In this document: one piece after another, positions 25,105 to 32,939 of the stretch
How the letters are laid out: the number at the start of each line of letters is the position of its first letter
Numbering within the stretch: position 1 is the first letter of the stretch
Source: Bacillota bacterium
Lineage (GTDB): Bacteria > Bacillota > Negativicutes > DSM-13327
Reading direction: 5' to 3'
Assembly (NCBI GenBank): GCA_017889585.1
Contig: JAGFZX010000032.1
Span: 1-36,502 of the forward strand
DNA length: 36,502 bases
Position numbers and translations under genes: made by a program
Notes under the pieces: model-generated
Seen by the model: the letters and a program-made list of their open reading frames with translations, nothing else
The model's database searches: none
What the model was told of the DNA's origin: nothing

Positions 25105-26541
25105 ATGAAATCATTATCAAAGCTTAGTACTGATATTTTTAGATCATATCCGATGGTAGATGAAAAATATGTACAGACGCTTTTAGAACAGGCTGCCCAG
25201 AATGATCGACATAAAATAATTGTGCTAGATGACGACCCGACGGGTGTTCAGACTGTTCATAATATTTCGGTATATACGGATTGGTCTTACGAAAGCATTA
25301 GCCGCGGATTTAAGGAAAAAAATAAAGTTTTTTATATTTTGACGAATTCACGCGGTTTTACCGAAGAAAAAACAATAAAAGCCCATCGGGAAATCGGTAA
25401 AATGATTGCTCAGGTCGCTAAGGAGCAGCAACAGGAGTATATGATTGTTAGTCGTGGTGATTCGACTCTCAGGGGCCATTATCCTTTAGAAACGATGATT
25501 TTGAAGGAACAATTGGAGCGTTGTTCTGGTCAAAGGGTTGACGGTGAAATTATTTGTCCGTATTTTAGGGAAGGCGGTCGCTTTACCATCGACAATATTC
25601 ATTATGTGCAGTATGGAGATTTGCTTGTCCCAGCTGGTGAAACTGAATTTGCCCAAGACAAAACATTTGGATATCAGTCATCGGATTTGACTGAATATAT
25701 TGAAGAAAAATCAAAAGGCTTGTATAAGAAAGAACAAGTTTTAACGATTTCACTGGAAGATTTGCGAGCACTCAAAATTGATGAGATTGCTAAGAGACTC
25801 ATTAATGTAACGAATTTTGGGAAAGTAGTAGTCAATGCTATTGATGCTTATGACGTAAAAGTATTCTGTGTAGCACTTTATCGCGCAATTTCCCAGGGGA
25901 AATATTTTCTGTTTCGCACCGCTGCTGGATTTGTAAAAGAATTAAGCGCTATTGCCGATAAGTCACTTTTGACAAGACAAGAGATGATAACAAGCAGTAT
26001 AGGCACTGGTGGGATCGTTATTGTTGGCTCTCATACGCAGAAAACGACTAGCCAGGTTGAGCAATTAAAAACTCTCGAAGGAATACGATTTATCGAGTTT
26101 AATTCGGATTTGGTTCTTGAGGAAAATCTTTTCCGAGAAGAAATCGCCTCGGTTGTAAAGCTGGAAGAAGATCTGTTAAGCCACGGTATTACGGTCGTTA
26201 TTTACACTAAAAGGAAACTGTTGACCTTGGAAAATGATTCGAAGGAAGATGCGTTGGAGCGTTCCATTAAAATATCAGATGCAGTACAATCCCTAGTTGG
26301 CAGGCTCAATGTAACTCCAGCCTTTGTCATTGCAAAGGGCGGTATCACTTCTAGCGATATTGGGACTAGAGCGTTAAAGGTAAAAAGAGCAAACGTATTA
26401 GGTCAGATAAGGCCCGGCATACCTGTATGGCAAACAGGAGAAGAAAGTAAATTTCCCCATATACCCTATGTTATTTTCCCTGGTAATGTCGGTGAGCAAA
26501 ATACGCTTAAAGAAGTTGTTGAAATATTATTAGCAAAATAA
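25105..26541 (+). CDS. DUF1537 family four-carbon acid sugar kinase
   Basis: A 478-residue kinase of the OtnK/DtnK (DUF1537) family. The N-terminal substrate domain carries the signature LDDDPTGVQT (42-50) and the SRGDSTLRGHYPLE motif; the C-terminal nucleotide-binding domain carries KGGITSSDIGTRAL, GQIRPGIPVW and FPGNVG. Known members phosphorylate D-threonate, D-erythronate or 3-oxo-tetronate. No PdxA2 dehydrogenase, OtnC decarboxylase or LtnD dehydrogenase is adjacent, so the classical tetronate routes are incomplete here, and a BKACE gene takes their place. It is the last gene of the operon, followed by a hairpin. Length matches the family (about 420-480). Confidence 0.92.
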   Translation: MKSLSKLSTDIFRSYPMVDEKYVQTLLEQAAQNDRHKIIVLDDDPTGVQTVHNISVYTDWSYESISRGFKEKNKVFYILTNSRGFTEEKTIKAHREIGKMIAQVAKEQQQEYMIVSRGDSTLRGHYPLETMILKEQLERCSGQRVDGEIICPYFREGGRFTIDNIHYVQYGDLLVPAGETEFAQDKTFGYQSSDLTEYIEEKSKGLYKKEQVLTISLEDLRALKIDEIAKRLINVTNFGKVVVNAIDAYDVKVFCVALYRAISQGKYFLFRTAAGFVKELSAIADKSLLTRQEMITSSIGTGGIVIVGSHTQKTTSQVEQLKTLEGIRFIEFNSDLVLEENLFREEIASVVKLEEDLLSHGITVVIYTKRKLLTLENDSKEDALERSIKISDAVQSLVGRLNVTPAFVIAKGGITSSDIGTRALKVKRANVLGQIRPGIPVWQTGEESKFPHIPYVIFPGNVGEQNTLKEVVEILLAK

Positions 26542-26577
26542 TAAAAGTTAGGAAAACAATATAAGGTAGTGTTGTAA

Positions 26578-26621
26578 ACCTCCAATATTAGGTGAAATAA
26601 AACTAATATTGGAGGTATTTT
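26578..26621 (+). terminator. Terminator of the acid-catabolism operon
   Basis: ACCTCCAATATTAG (26578-26591) pairs perfectly with CTAATATTGGAGGT (26603-26616), followed by ATTTT. A second hairpin (ACTTAGC 26733-26739 with GCTAAGT 26753-26759) lies before the araC-type gene. No gene is seen in 26542-26836. Confidence 0.7.
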
Positions 26622-26836
26622 ATGTTTTACGTGAGTCTGATGTGAAGTATTTATTTCTACCAATAAAATCCCAAGATATCATTTTTAGGTAGATTTTTAC
26701 AAGGGATTAGTTCACATGATAGAGAATTTCATACTTAGCTTACTAAATAAAGGCTAAGTAGTTTATTTTTGATTAAATAATATTGAATAGCTGTTTGGCT
26801 ACAAAAAATTGATTGTTTTTCTGGAAGGAGATTCTT

Positions 26837-27694
26837 ATGTGTGACATTAAATTAGAAGAAAAGGTAAAATTTTGGATGATGCCTCATTTGAATAACCTTG
26901 AGCTACTTAGTGCAACATATATTACTCAATGTTTTGCAAAACACACTCATGAAGGATTCGGAATTGGTGTTATTGAGCGTGGCGCCCTTGAATTTTCTTA
27001 TCGAGGTGAAAAACTGGTTGCTCCTTCTGGATATATTAATTTAGTTATTCCTGGCGAAGCTCACGATGGTCATGCTGCATCAAATATAGGTTGGTCCTAC
27101 CGAATGTTTTATCTGGAAACAAAATTACTGGAACAAGCTGCTTCTGAAATTTCTAATAAAGCAAAAGGCATTCCCTTCTTCAGTGATGGCATTATAAAAG
27201 ATACTTACTTGGCCGCCCTTATACGAAATCTTCATCTGTTACTGGAAGAACCGAGTATACCAATAATTGAGCAAGAATCATATCTTTTAACAATGCTTAC
27301 TATGTGTATTTTGCGTCATGCTAATGAACGTTTAGTAATGGGGAAAATAGGTAAACAAAAAAAAGAGGTGAATCGGGCACGGGAATACATTGAAGACAAT
27401 TATAAAGAGAATATTTCGATTGAGACATTATCTACTATTTGCGGTCTCAGTCCTTTTCATTTAATACGTGTTTTTGGGCAGAGTATTGGAGTTCCCCCAC
27501 ATATATATCTTAAACAAGTCAGAATTAAAAGAGCTAAGGAACTTTTAGCTAAGGGATTTCCGGCTCTTTTTGTTGCTCATGAAATGGGATTTGTCGATCA
27601 AAGCCATTTTTCTAAACAATTCAAGCAAATTACCGGAATTACGCCTCGTAAGTATAGCAATTTTATACAAGGATTCTCTCCGCATAAGGTATAA
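26837..27694 (+). CDS. AraC-family transcriptional regulator
   Basis: A 285-residue regulator: N-terminal cupin-like ligand-binding half (HTHEGFGIGVIERGALEF, PGEAHDGHAA), then two helix-turn-helix units with ISIETLSTICGLSPFHLIRV and the hallmark HEMGFVDQSHFSKQFKQITG, ending GITPRKYSNF. Start ATG 26837 sits 6 bases after GGAAGGAG; an upstream ATG at 26813 has none. The likely role is control of the following B3/4-domain gene about 75 bases downstream, since AraC/B3_4 pairs are common; that pairing is inference. Confidence 0.92.
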   Translation: MCDIKLEEKVKFWMMPHLNNLELLSATYITQCFAKHTHEGFGIGVIERGALEFSYRGEKLVAPSGYINLVIPGEAHDGHAASNIGWSYRMFYLETKLLEQAASEISNKAKGIPFFSDGIIKDTYLAALIRNLHLLLEEPSIPIIEQESYLLTMLTMCILRHANERLVMGKIGKQKKEVNRAREYIEDNYKENISIETLSTICGLSPFHLIRVFGQSIGVPPHIYLKQVRIKRAKELLAKGFPALFVAHEMGFVDQSHFSKQFKQITGITPRKYSNFIQGFSPHKV

Positions 27695-27767
27695 AATGAA
27701 ATAAGGAAATGCAATCTGATTGGAAATCTAGGAGTAGTTCTGCTTTTTCAAATTGATAAAAAAGGAG

Positions 27768-28442
27768 ATGGCTAATAAATTGTATGTGACAGAATTATGG
27801 AAGAAAACATACCCCGGAGCGAGTGTGGGATTAATGGTTATCAGTAATGTGTGTAATATGGAGCATTGTGAAGAGTTGGAGAACTGCAAGCGTGAATTAG
27901 AAATCAAGCTTCGAGCAAGATTTCTAAATGAGGGGGATTTATCTAGTTATAATCCAATTAAAGTCTATACCGAATATTACAAGAGATACTCTAAGACTTA
28001 CCATGTGCTGCAACAACTGAAATCTCTTGTCTTTAAAGGAAAGTGTATTCCGCGTGGTGCAGGACTGGTTGAAGCCATGTTTATGGCAGAAATTGAAAAT
28101 TGTCTATTAACCGCGGGGCATAATTATGAGGCACTCAAATTTCCTTTAAAACTTGATGTAGCCATGGGGAATGAAAAATATGTCCTGATGAATGGCAAAG
28201 ACCAAATTGTGAAACCAAGTGATATGATGATTGCTGATACAGAAGGGGTTATCTCAAGTATTATACACGGGCCTGACTCACGTTCTCGAATTATGCCTGG
28301 TACTCATAAAGTTGTTTTTGTAGTCTATGCGCCTTCAGGTATTTCGAAAAACCTAGTAGTTGATCATTTGTCCGACATATATGCCTATGTCAAATTAGTA
28401 TCTCCTGATGCCCATATAGAACGACAAGAAGTATATAGCTAA
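27768..28442 (+). CDS. B3/4 domain-containing protein
   Basis: About 220-225 residues carrying the B3/B4 domain otherwise found in the beta subunit of phenylalanyl-tRNA synthetase. Typical features are the NPIKVYTEYYKRYSKTYHVL segment, IPRGAGLVEAMFMAE, a LPLKLDVAMG-like strand (FPLKLDVAMG), and the later ADTEGVISSIIHGPDSRSR. Stand-alone B3/4 proteins may edit or bind aminoacyl-tRNA, but this is not proven. The start is uncertain: AAAGGAG (27761-27767) touches ATG 27768, is 12 bases from TTG 27780, and lies after TTG 27753. The transposase relic begins right after its stop codon. Confidence 0.85.
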   Translation: MANKLYVTELWKKTYPGASVGLMVISNVCNMEHCEELENCKRELEIKLRARFLNEGDLSSYNPIKVYTEYYKRYSKTYHVLQQLKSLVFKGKCIPRGAGLVEAMFMAEIENCLLTAGHNYEALKFPLKLDVAMGNEKYVLMNGKDQIVKPSDMMIADTEGVISSIIHGPDSRSRIMPGTHKVVFVVYAPSGISKNLVVDHLSDIYAYVKLVSPDAHIERQEVYS

Positions 28443-28554
28443 AACGATGTTTAGACACAAAAAAGTCTATAGTCTTTCCTTCAGAATCTACTGCCCTATA
28501 AAAATATCCATTTTTGCACCAGCCCCACCATGACGTGTGTCTATCTCGGCGAAC
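28443..28554 (-). pseudogene. IS6-family transposase relic
   Basis: On the minus strand one frame reads KNGYFYRAVDSEGKTIDF followed by FVSKHR, matching the central DDE region of IS6/IS26/IS240-type transposases (pattern YLYRAVDxxGxTIDFxLS). Both ends are missing and the flanking frame is degraded; no inverted repeats were recognised. It marks a past insertion between the B3/4 gene and the nitroreductase gene. Confidence 0.65.
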
Positions 28555-28674
28555 TGAAAGCAAGATAGTTTTTACACTGCCAAGGCAGGAATGTTATGAT
28601 GCATGGGGAATTATTCCATATGGATAGAACTAAAGTCGCGGAACCAAATAATTAGTAGACGAGGAGGAAAGCAA

Positions 28675-29325
28675 GTGTTAAAGGAAATAGCTGATTGGAG
28701 AAGTATTCGAAAGTTTGACCCAACAAAGCCGGTTACGAATGAACAGTTGATTAGCGTGTTGAATGCAGGCAGGCGGGCTCCTTCATGGAAAAATCTTCAG
28801 CCCTGGAAATTCATTGCTATTAGGAAAGAAACTGACAAGTTAAAGCTGTCCGAAGCTTTTTCGATGGGTGTACTTATCAGGAAAGCTCCTGCCGTCATCC
28901 TTTGCGTCGGCCTACTAGAGGCTTGGGTAAAAACCCATCAGCGGGATCGCTTAAAGGAACTGTTGCATCATAGAGGGTTTAATATGTCCGAAGAAGAAAT
29001 CGATAAAATGTATCTTGATCACGAGTTAGCCCAGGCCCTTGCTATAAAGCCTTCCGCGCTTATGGCTCGCACGTTTGAGAATATGGGTATTGCCTATGGT
29101 TTCATGCTTCTGGAGGCCATGAACCAGGGGTTGGGAGCTTGCGTCGTAGGTGAAACCGCCAATGAGCTGATTGTGGAAAACAACAGTAAATATAATGAAA
29201 TAAAACAGTATTTTGGATTAAATGAATCCCAATTCATCACGGCCGCAATTGTTTTAGGGGTACCGCAAAAAAACGAAGCCCTTAATCCTCGAAAACCAGT
29301 TGAGGAAACTTATGTTCTCTTTTAA
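28675..29325 (+). CDS. Nitroreductase family protein
   Basis: A 216-residue FMN-dependent oxidoreductase. The N terminus has the flavin phosphate-binding DWRSIRKFD, followed by NAGRRAPSWKNLQPWKFIAI, and later the GLGACVVGE segment that closes the FMN site. I use GTG 28675, 7 bases after GAGGAGG; the longer frame from 28603 lacks a ribosome-binding site. The insertion with HHRGFNMSEEEIDKMYLDH is a family variant. It likely reduces nitro or quinone-like compounds, or is an iodotyrosine-deiodinase-like member; the true substrate is open. Confidence 0.9.
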   Translation: MLKEIADWRSIRKFDPTKPVTNEQLISVLNAGRRAPSWKNLQPWKFIAIRKETDKLKLSEAFSMGVLIRKAPAVILCVGLLEAWVKTHQRDRLKELLHHRGFNMSEEEIDKMYLDHELAQALAIKPSALMARTFENMGIAYGFMLLEAMNQGLGACVVGETANELIVENNSKYNEIKQYFGLNESQFITAAIVLGVPQKNEALNPRKPVEETYVLF

Positions 29326-29333
29326 ATAAAACT

Positions 29334-29386
29334 AAAACAATAAAGGAAAGGTCAGTATTTTGTGCTGGCCTTTCCTTTATTGTTTT
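29334..29386. terminator. Bidirectional terminator, 22-bp stem
   Basis: AAAACAATAAAGGAAAGGTC plus AG (29334-29355) pairs with the arm at 29365-29386 with a single G-U pair and a 9-base loop. A/T runs on both sides serve the convergent nitroreductase and thiM transcripts. Confidence 0.88.
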
Positions 29387-29437
29387 TAATTATTCCCAAT
29401 ATAAATTGGTATTTCAAATTTCCTGATATTATTATAT

Positions 29438-30268
29438 TCATTTTAATGTATATCTTATTTTTTCCTTAAGTTTGTTGTCTGATATGCTAAATATAGAGTC
29501 TAAAAGTGTTGTCCTAAATGTTGCAGGCCCTTTCGTATTTTGGGAGAGTTCACCGCATATTCCCATCAAAGCGATTGCTAATATGGTTCCGCCCATGATG
29601 TTTTTACTGGAGAGAAAGGCTGCTGCTAAGACATTTAGCATGCAACCTGTTCCTGTTATCATTGAAAGCATTTCACAGCCATTTTTGATAAGGTATGTAT
29701 CAGTCCCGTCGGTTATAATATCGACAGCTCCTGTTGCAGCCACAACAGAACCAGTCTTTGCAGAAAGGGATTTTAGCATAGCGATGTTTGGAGCAATATT
29801 ATCATTCGTAACAGCATCCTTTTCGTCGACATCAATTCCTTTTGCACTACTTTCCATACCACAGAGAGCTTTAAGTTCCGACAGATTGCCTTTGATAACA
29901 CTTGGATGACACTCAGAAATAAAGTTCTTTGTAAAATCAAGACGAAGGGGACTGCAGGCGACCCCAACAATATCAATAATCGAGGGAATACTTTTTTTGA
30001 AGGCGGTTTTGCCAGAAATCAGCATTGATTGCATGCGAGTGTCATTGATGTTTCCGAGATTTACGGCTAGTGCTTTGGAAGAGGCTGTTATTCCAGAAAC
30101 TTCAGCAGGATGTTCTGCCATAATCGGTTTTGCGCCGACAGCAAGTACAACATTTGCACAGTCATTGATTGAAATATGATTTGTTATGCAGTGAATAAGC
30201 GGTTTTTCCGCCTTGACCTTGTGACGTATTTCCAATAGATCAGCTATGTTAAATGCTTGGTTTGTCAT
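29438..30268 (-). CDS. thiM: Hydroxyethylthiazole kinase
   Basis: A 276-residue ribokinase-like enzyme that phosphorylates 4-methyl-5-hydroxyethylthiazole to feed thiamine synthesis. Motifs: PLIHCITNHISINDCANVVLA near the N terminus, KGNLSELKAL, GSVVAATGAVDII, and the catalytic anion hole MITGTGCMLN. The length matches ThiM (about 265-275). I start at ATG 30268, after a GGGGG-containing site; a longer ORF begins 12 residues upstream inside thiW. It overlaps the end of thiW by 20 bases, so the two are translationally coupled in a thiazole salvage operon. Confidence 0.95.
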   Translation of the reverse strand: MTNQAFNIADLLEIRHKVKAEKPLIHCITNHISINDCANVVLAVGAKPIMAEHPAEVSGITASSKALAVNLGNINDTRMQSMLISGKTAFKKSIPSIIDIVGVACSPLRLDFTKNFISECHPSVIKGNLSELKALCGMESSAKGIDVDEKDAVTNDNIAPNIAMLKSLSAKTGSVVAATGAVDIITDGTDTYLIKNGCEMLSMITGTGCMLNVLAAAFLSSKNIMGGTILAIALMGICGELSQNTKGPATFRTTLLDSIFSISDNKLKEKIRYTLK

Positions 30269-30782
30269 AAATTTTCGCCCCCAAGCTTCTTTGGAAATTT
30301 GCAAGCATACCTGATTTTCTTAATGTGGTAAGGAAAAAATATGCAATGGTTCCGCCAATAAGGGTTCCGCAAACAAATAGCGGAACATAAAACAACCATG
30401 TAAGCCCTGTTTTTCCGTAGATGAAGGCCATAACTGGGTAAGAAACAATAGCTCCAATGATGCCTGTTCCAATAACCTCTCCTACAACAGCATAAATTAG
30501 TTTTCCCTTAGACATTCTGTAAAAAATTCCTGATAACATTGCCCCAAAAACTGCACCAGTTAGAGCCAAAGGGGGAATACCCATCAGCATCATTCTGATT
30601 ACACCGATCAATGTTGCACAGAGCAATGCATACCAGGGACCAAGCAAGACAGCGCATACGATGTTGATAAAATGAGCCATAGGACACATGCCTTCAATAC
30701 GCAGAATTGGTGAAATTACTACGCCAAGTGCAATCAACATTGACAGCATGACCAGTTTTAACAGATTAGATTTCTTCTTCAT
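30249..30782 (-). CDS. thiW: ThiW, predicted thiazole transporter (ECF S component)
   Basis: A 177-residue membrane protein with about five hydrophobic segments, the ThiW size. Conserved stretches are LVMLSMLIALGVVISPILRIEGMCPMAHFIN and LGPWYALLCATLIGVIRM near the N terminus, and GKTGLTWLFYVPLF before the last helix. ThiW is the predicted S component that brings the thiazole moiety of thiamine into the cell with a shared ECF energising module. GGGAGG lies 8 bases before ATG 30782; the longer frame adds an unconserved extension. A TPP riboswitch lies about 380 bases upstream on the same strand, with other structured elements between. Confidence 0.93.
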   Translation of the reverse strand: MKKKSNLLKLVMLSMLIALGVVISPILRIEGMCPMAHFINIVCAVLLGPWYALLCATLIGVIRMMLMGIPPLALTGAVFGAMLSGIFYRMSKGKLIYAVVGEVIGTGIIGAIVSYPVMAFIYGKTGLTWLFYVPLFVCGTLIGGTIAYFFLTTLRKSGMLANFQRSLGAKIYDKPSI

Positions 30783-30790
30783 AAAAAATA

Positions 30791-30881
30791 CCTCCCAAAC
30801 AATATTTATCTTTAAGCACAAAAGTGCTTAAATGCCTGTTGATTTACGGAATATGTCATACAGGCGGACAAATATTGTTCG
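30791..30881 (-). promoter_or_regulatory. Three-way RNA structure leading into the thiW ribosome-binding site
   Basis: On the minus strand 30881-30870 pairs with 30807-30796 (12 bp, one G-U). This encloses two hairpins: GCCTGT/ACAGGC (30865-30860 with 30839-30834) and TTTAAGCAC/GTGCTTAAA (30832-30824 with 30819-30811). The outer helix touches the thiW Shine-Dalgarno GGGAGG (30796-30791). Such a layout could gate translation. Confidence 0.5.
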
Positions 30882-30900
30882 TGAGGTATATTTTTATATC

Positions 30901-30998
30901 ACTAAATAGCGTCCCCTGTAAGTCATAAACCATCTCAGGTCGGTCGAAGCTGAAAAGCTTCCTCTCATCTCGAAACACGAGCTCCCTCGCTATTTAGT
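30901..30998 (-). ncRNA. Unrecognised structured RNA element upstream of thiW
   Basis: An 11-bp perfect closing helix (ACTAAATAGCG 30901-30911 with CGCTATTTAGT 30988-30998) encloses about 76 bases. On the minus strand these include CTCG-TGTTT-CGAG and GAAGC-TTTTCA-GCTTC hairpins and a CCTG...CAGG pairing around GAGATGGTTTATGACTTA. A TATAAT (minus strand, 31013-31008) would start transcription right at this helix, though its -35 is poor. It does not match TPP, SAM, cobalamin or other motifs I know. On the plus strand it is followed by a terminator-like hairpin and T5 (31015-31043), so a plus-strand small RNA is an alternative. Orientation is unresolved; its place in the thiW leader favours minus. 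Confidence 0.5.
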
Positions 30999-31089
30999 TG
31001 TCTTTTTATTATACGGTGCAGGACGCTCCTCCTCCACCTTTTTGAAAACAATTATTTTTCAAAGCATAGTTAGGATTTTATTTTTTAAA

Positions 31090-31130
31090 ATAAAAAATAA
31101 ATGAGGGATATACCAATAACGGCATATCCC
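31090..31130 (-). terminator. Expression-platform terminator of the TPP riboswitch
   Basis: On the minus strand GGGATATGCC and GGTATATCCC (31130-31121 with 31114-31105) pair, one G-U, with a T-rich run after it (31104-31090). It follows the TPP aptamer by about 30 bases. Confidence 0.75.
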
Positions 31131-31162
31131 ATTGTATTTGTAACACTATAACGTCAAAAACT

Positions 31163-31252
31163 GCATTTCCTACGTTGGCATTATCCAAATCAGGTATATG
31201 GGTCAAAGTTTGGTTACTTTTTCTCAGCCTGCTATACAAGCTCCCCAGAGTA
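31163..31252 (-). promoter_or_regulatory. TPP riboswitch (thi box)
   Basis: Read on the minus strand: CTGGGGAGCTTG (P1/P2 5' side), GGCTGAGA (the pyrimidine-sensing CUGAGA box), ACCC, then ACCTGATTTGGATAATGCCA and ACGTAGGAAA. All the conserved thi-box blocks are in order. TPP should favour the downstream terminator and shut off thiWM. It is expected to act about 380 bases upstream of thiW. Confidence 0.93.
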
Positions 31253-31266
31253 TTTAATTTTTATCT

Positions 31267-31295
31267 ATTGTATCATAAATATTTATTTTAATCAA
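31267..31295 (-). promoter_or_regulatory. Promoter of the TPP riboswitch transcript
   Basis: On the minus strand TTGATT (31295-31290) and TACAAT (31272-31267) with a 17-base spacer, placing the start just before the aptamer. Confidence 0.6.
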
Positions 31296-31412
31296 ACAAG
31301 TATAATTTGGCTTTTAGGTAATAGTACAATTGGTGAGGGTTTTTTATGTTGTATAAGTGTATTAGCTTCTGATGAATTAACAACTGGAAGCATGAGTCAA
31401 GAGGTGATTTTA

Positions 31413-31677
31413 TTGACGAAAATTTCCTACTGCCATACAATACAACTAAAAAGGAAAACCTGAGCATCCACCAGTTATTTCACAAAATTTGCATCAAGAG
31501 CTTGATACCTATTTTCACGCTTTTCCTATGGGGGCGACCAAAGAACAGGGCTTAGTTATGGTAAGCTGGCAGTTTGAGGCGGCGCAGCGTTCACCTAGTA
31601 TTTTCAGGCCAATATCAATGCTCATCGATAAAATAATTTTGGATGGGGCGTTACCAAAGCAGAATATCGGCGTTTAA
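31413..31677 (+). pseudogene. Frameshifted ORF relic of unknown family
   Basis: GAGGTG (31401-31406) precedes TTG 31413, which reads LTKISYCHTIQLKRKT and stops. One base later in phase an open frame continues as PEHPPVISQNLHQELDTYFH and on to a stop at 31675. Joined, this gives about 87 residues. The start site plus matching shift suggests a broken gene, not chance, but I do not know the family. The remaining gap to the serpin gene has nothing else. Confidence 0.3.
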
Positions 31678-31721
31678 GTATGTAGATATATATGGAAAAG
31701 TAAAACAGGGAGGAAGATAAT

Positions 31722-32939
31722 ATGTTTAAGCATAAACTTAAGGGAATAGTTATCCACTGCAGTCTGGCAGTGGGTTTGTTAGCCGTCAGCCTTTTGCCGG
31801 GAATTGTTCAGGCGCAGGGGGTAGAAAAAGTAGTTGAGGGCAATAATCGGTTTGCAATTGATCTGTTCCAGAGAGTCAGCACGGCTCAAGGTGGTGACAA
31901 TATCTTTTTTTCGCCGCTTAGTTTGTCAACAGCACTAAGTATGACTTACGCGGGCAGTCGGGGCAATACTGCAAAACAGATGGCGGATACCATACATTTT
32001 GGTTATGGACAGGAACAATTCCACCAGGATTATTCCAGGCTGTTGACAGCATTCAGTTCGGATGGCAAGCCGTATACACTGAGTATGGCTAATGCTTTAT
32101 GGGGACAGGACAATTACCGTTTTGAGCAGAAGTTTATTTCTTTAATTGATAATTATTACGGTGGTGGGTTCAATAAAGTCAATTTTGTCACCCAACGGGA
32201 AGAAAGCCGGCAACAGATCAATCAATGGGTAGCGGAAAAGACCAGTGATAAAATCAAGGAATTATTGCGGGCTGATGATCTATCTGCTGATACTAGACTG
32301 GTACTAACAAATGCCATCTATTTTAAGGGAAAATGGACTCTTCCCTTTAATTCGGCAGAGACTTTGCTGCAGCCGTTTTATATCAGACCGGACGAAAAAG
32401 TAGAGGTGGGTATGATGCGGCAAACGGAAAAATTCCGTTATGTCGATACTGATGAGGTGCAGCTTATCGAACTTCCTTATGCTGGAGATGAGCTATCCAT
32501 GGTAGTATTACTGCCTAAGGGTTCGCAAGGAGAATTCTCAAATTCATTGTCAACTGATAAACTGCAGCAGTGGTTGGCACAGTCAAAAGAGGAACGGGTA
32601 GCAGTATTTCTGCCCAAATTCAAACTGGCTGCCCGTTATTATCTGGAAGAAGAAAAGTTCTTGCCTGCGATGGGCATGATTGATGCTTTTAGCAAACAGG
32701 ACGCCGATTTTTCCGACATAACAGGAGCTAAAGACCTCTACATCGCTCATGTTATCCATCAGGCAGCCATTGAAGTGAATGAGGCAGGCAGTGAAGCTTC
32801 GGCAGCGACTGCTGTGGTTATGGACGGTAAAAGCTTTATGCCGATATTCCGCGCCGATAAGCCTTTTTTGTTTATGATTATGCATAAACCCACCGGTGCC
32901 ATCTTGTTTATGGGTAAGGTGAACAATCCTGAAGCATGA
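31722..32939 (+). CDS. Exported serpin with inhibitory-type hinge
   Basis: A 405-residue serpin with a signal peptide (residues 1-31, cleavage after QA) and no lipobox, so probably periplasmic or secreted. Family motifs: NIFFSPLSLSTALSMTYAGS, LVLTNAIYFKGKW, ELPYAGDELSMVVLLPK and the C-terminal KPFLFMIMHKPTGAILFMGK. The reactive loop begins NEAGSEASAATAVVM, with small residues at P12-P9 and Thr at P8, the pattern of inhibitory serpins. Counting as in alpha-1-antitrypsin (10 residues from P1' to the KPF lysine) gives P1 Lys and P1' Ser, i.e. a trypsin-like target protease. GGGAGG precedes the ATG. Serpins are patchy in bacteria. Confidence 0.95.
   Translation: MFKHKLKGIVIHCSLAVGLLAVSLLPGIVQAQGVEKVVEGNNRFAIDLFQRVSTAQGGDNIFFSPLSLSTALSMTYAGSRGNTAKQMADTIHFGYGQEQFHQDYSRLLTAFSSDGKPYTLSMANALWGQDNYRFEQKFISLIDNYYGGGFNKVNFVTQREESRQQINQWVAEKTSDKIKELLRADDLSADTRLVLTNAIYFKGKWTLPFNSAETLLQPFYIRPDEKVEVGMMRQTEKFRYVDTDEVQLIELPYAGDELSMVVLLPKGSQGEFSNSLSTDKLQQWLAQSKEERVAVFLPKFKLAARYYLEEEKFLPAMGMIDAFSKQDADFSDITGAKDLYIAHVIHQAAIEVNEAGSEASAATAVVMDGKSFMPIFRADKPFLFMIMHKPTGAILFMGKVNNPEA

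Noticed and set aside
30901..30998. Second TPP aptamer
   Set aside because: It contains CTGAGA by chance but lacks the ACC...GATAATGCCAGCGTAGG half; the true thi box is at 31163-31252.
30901..30998. tRNA or hammerhead ribozyme
   Set aside because: The closing helix is 11 bp, there is no cloverleaf, and the CUGAUGA...GAAA core is absent on both strands.
31015..31043. Plus-strand terminator of a protein gene
   Set aside because: No plus-strand gene lies upstream; it is only relevant if the 30901 element is a plus-strand RNA.
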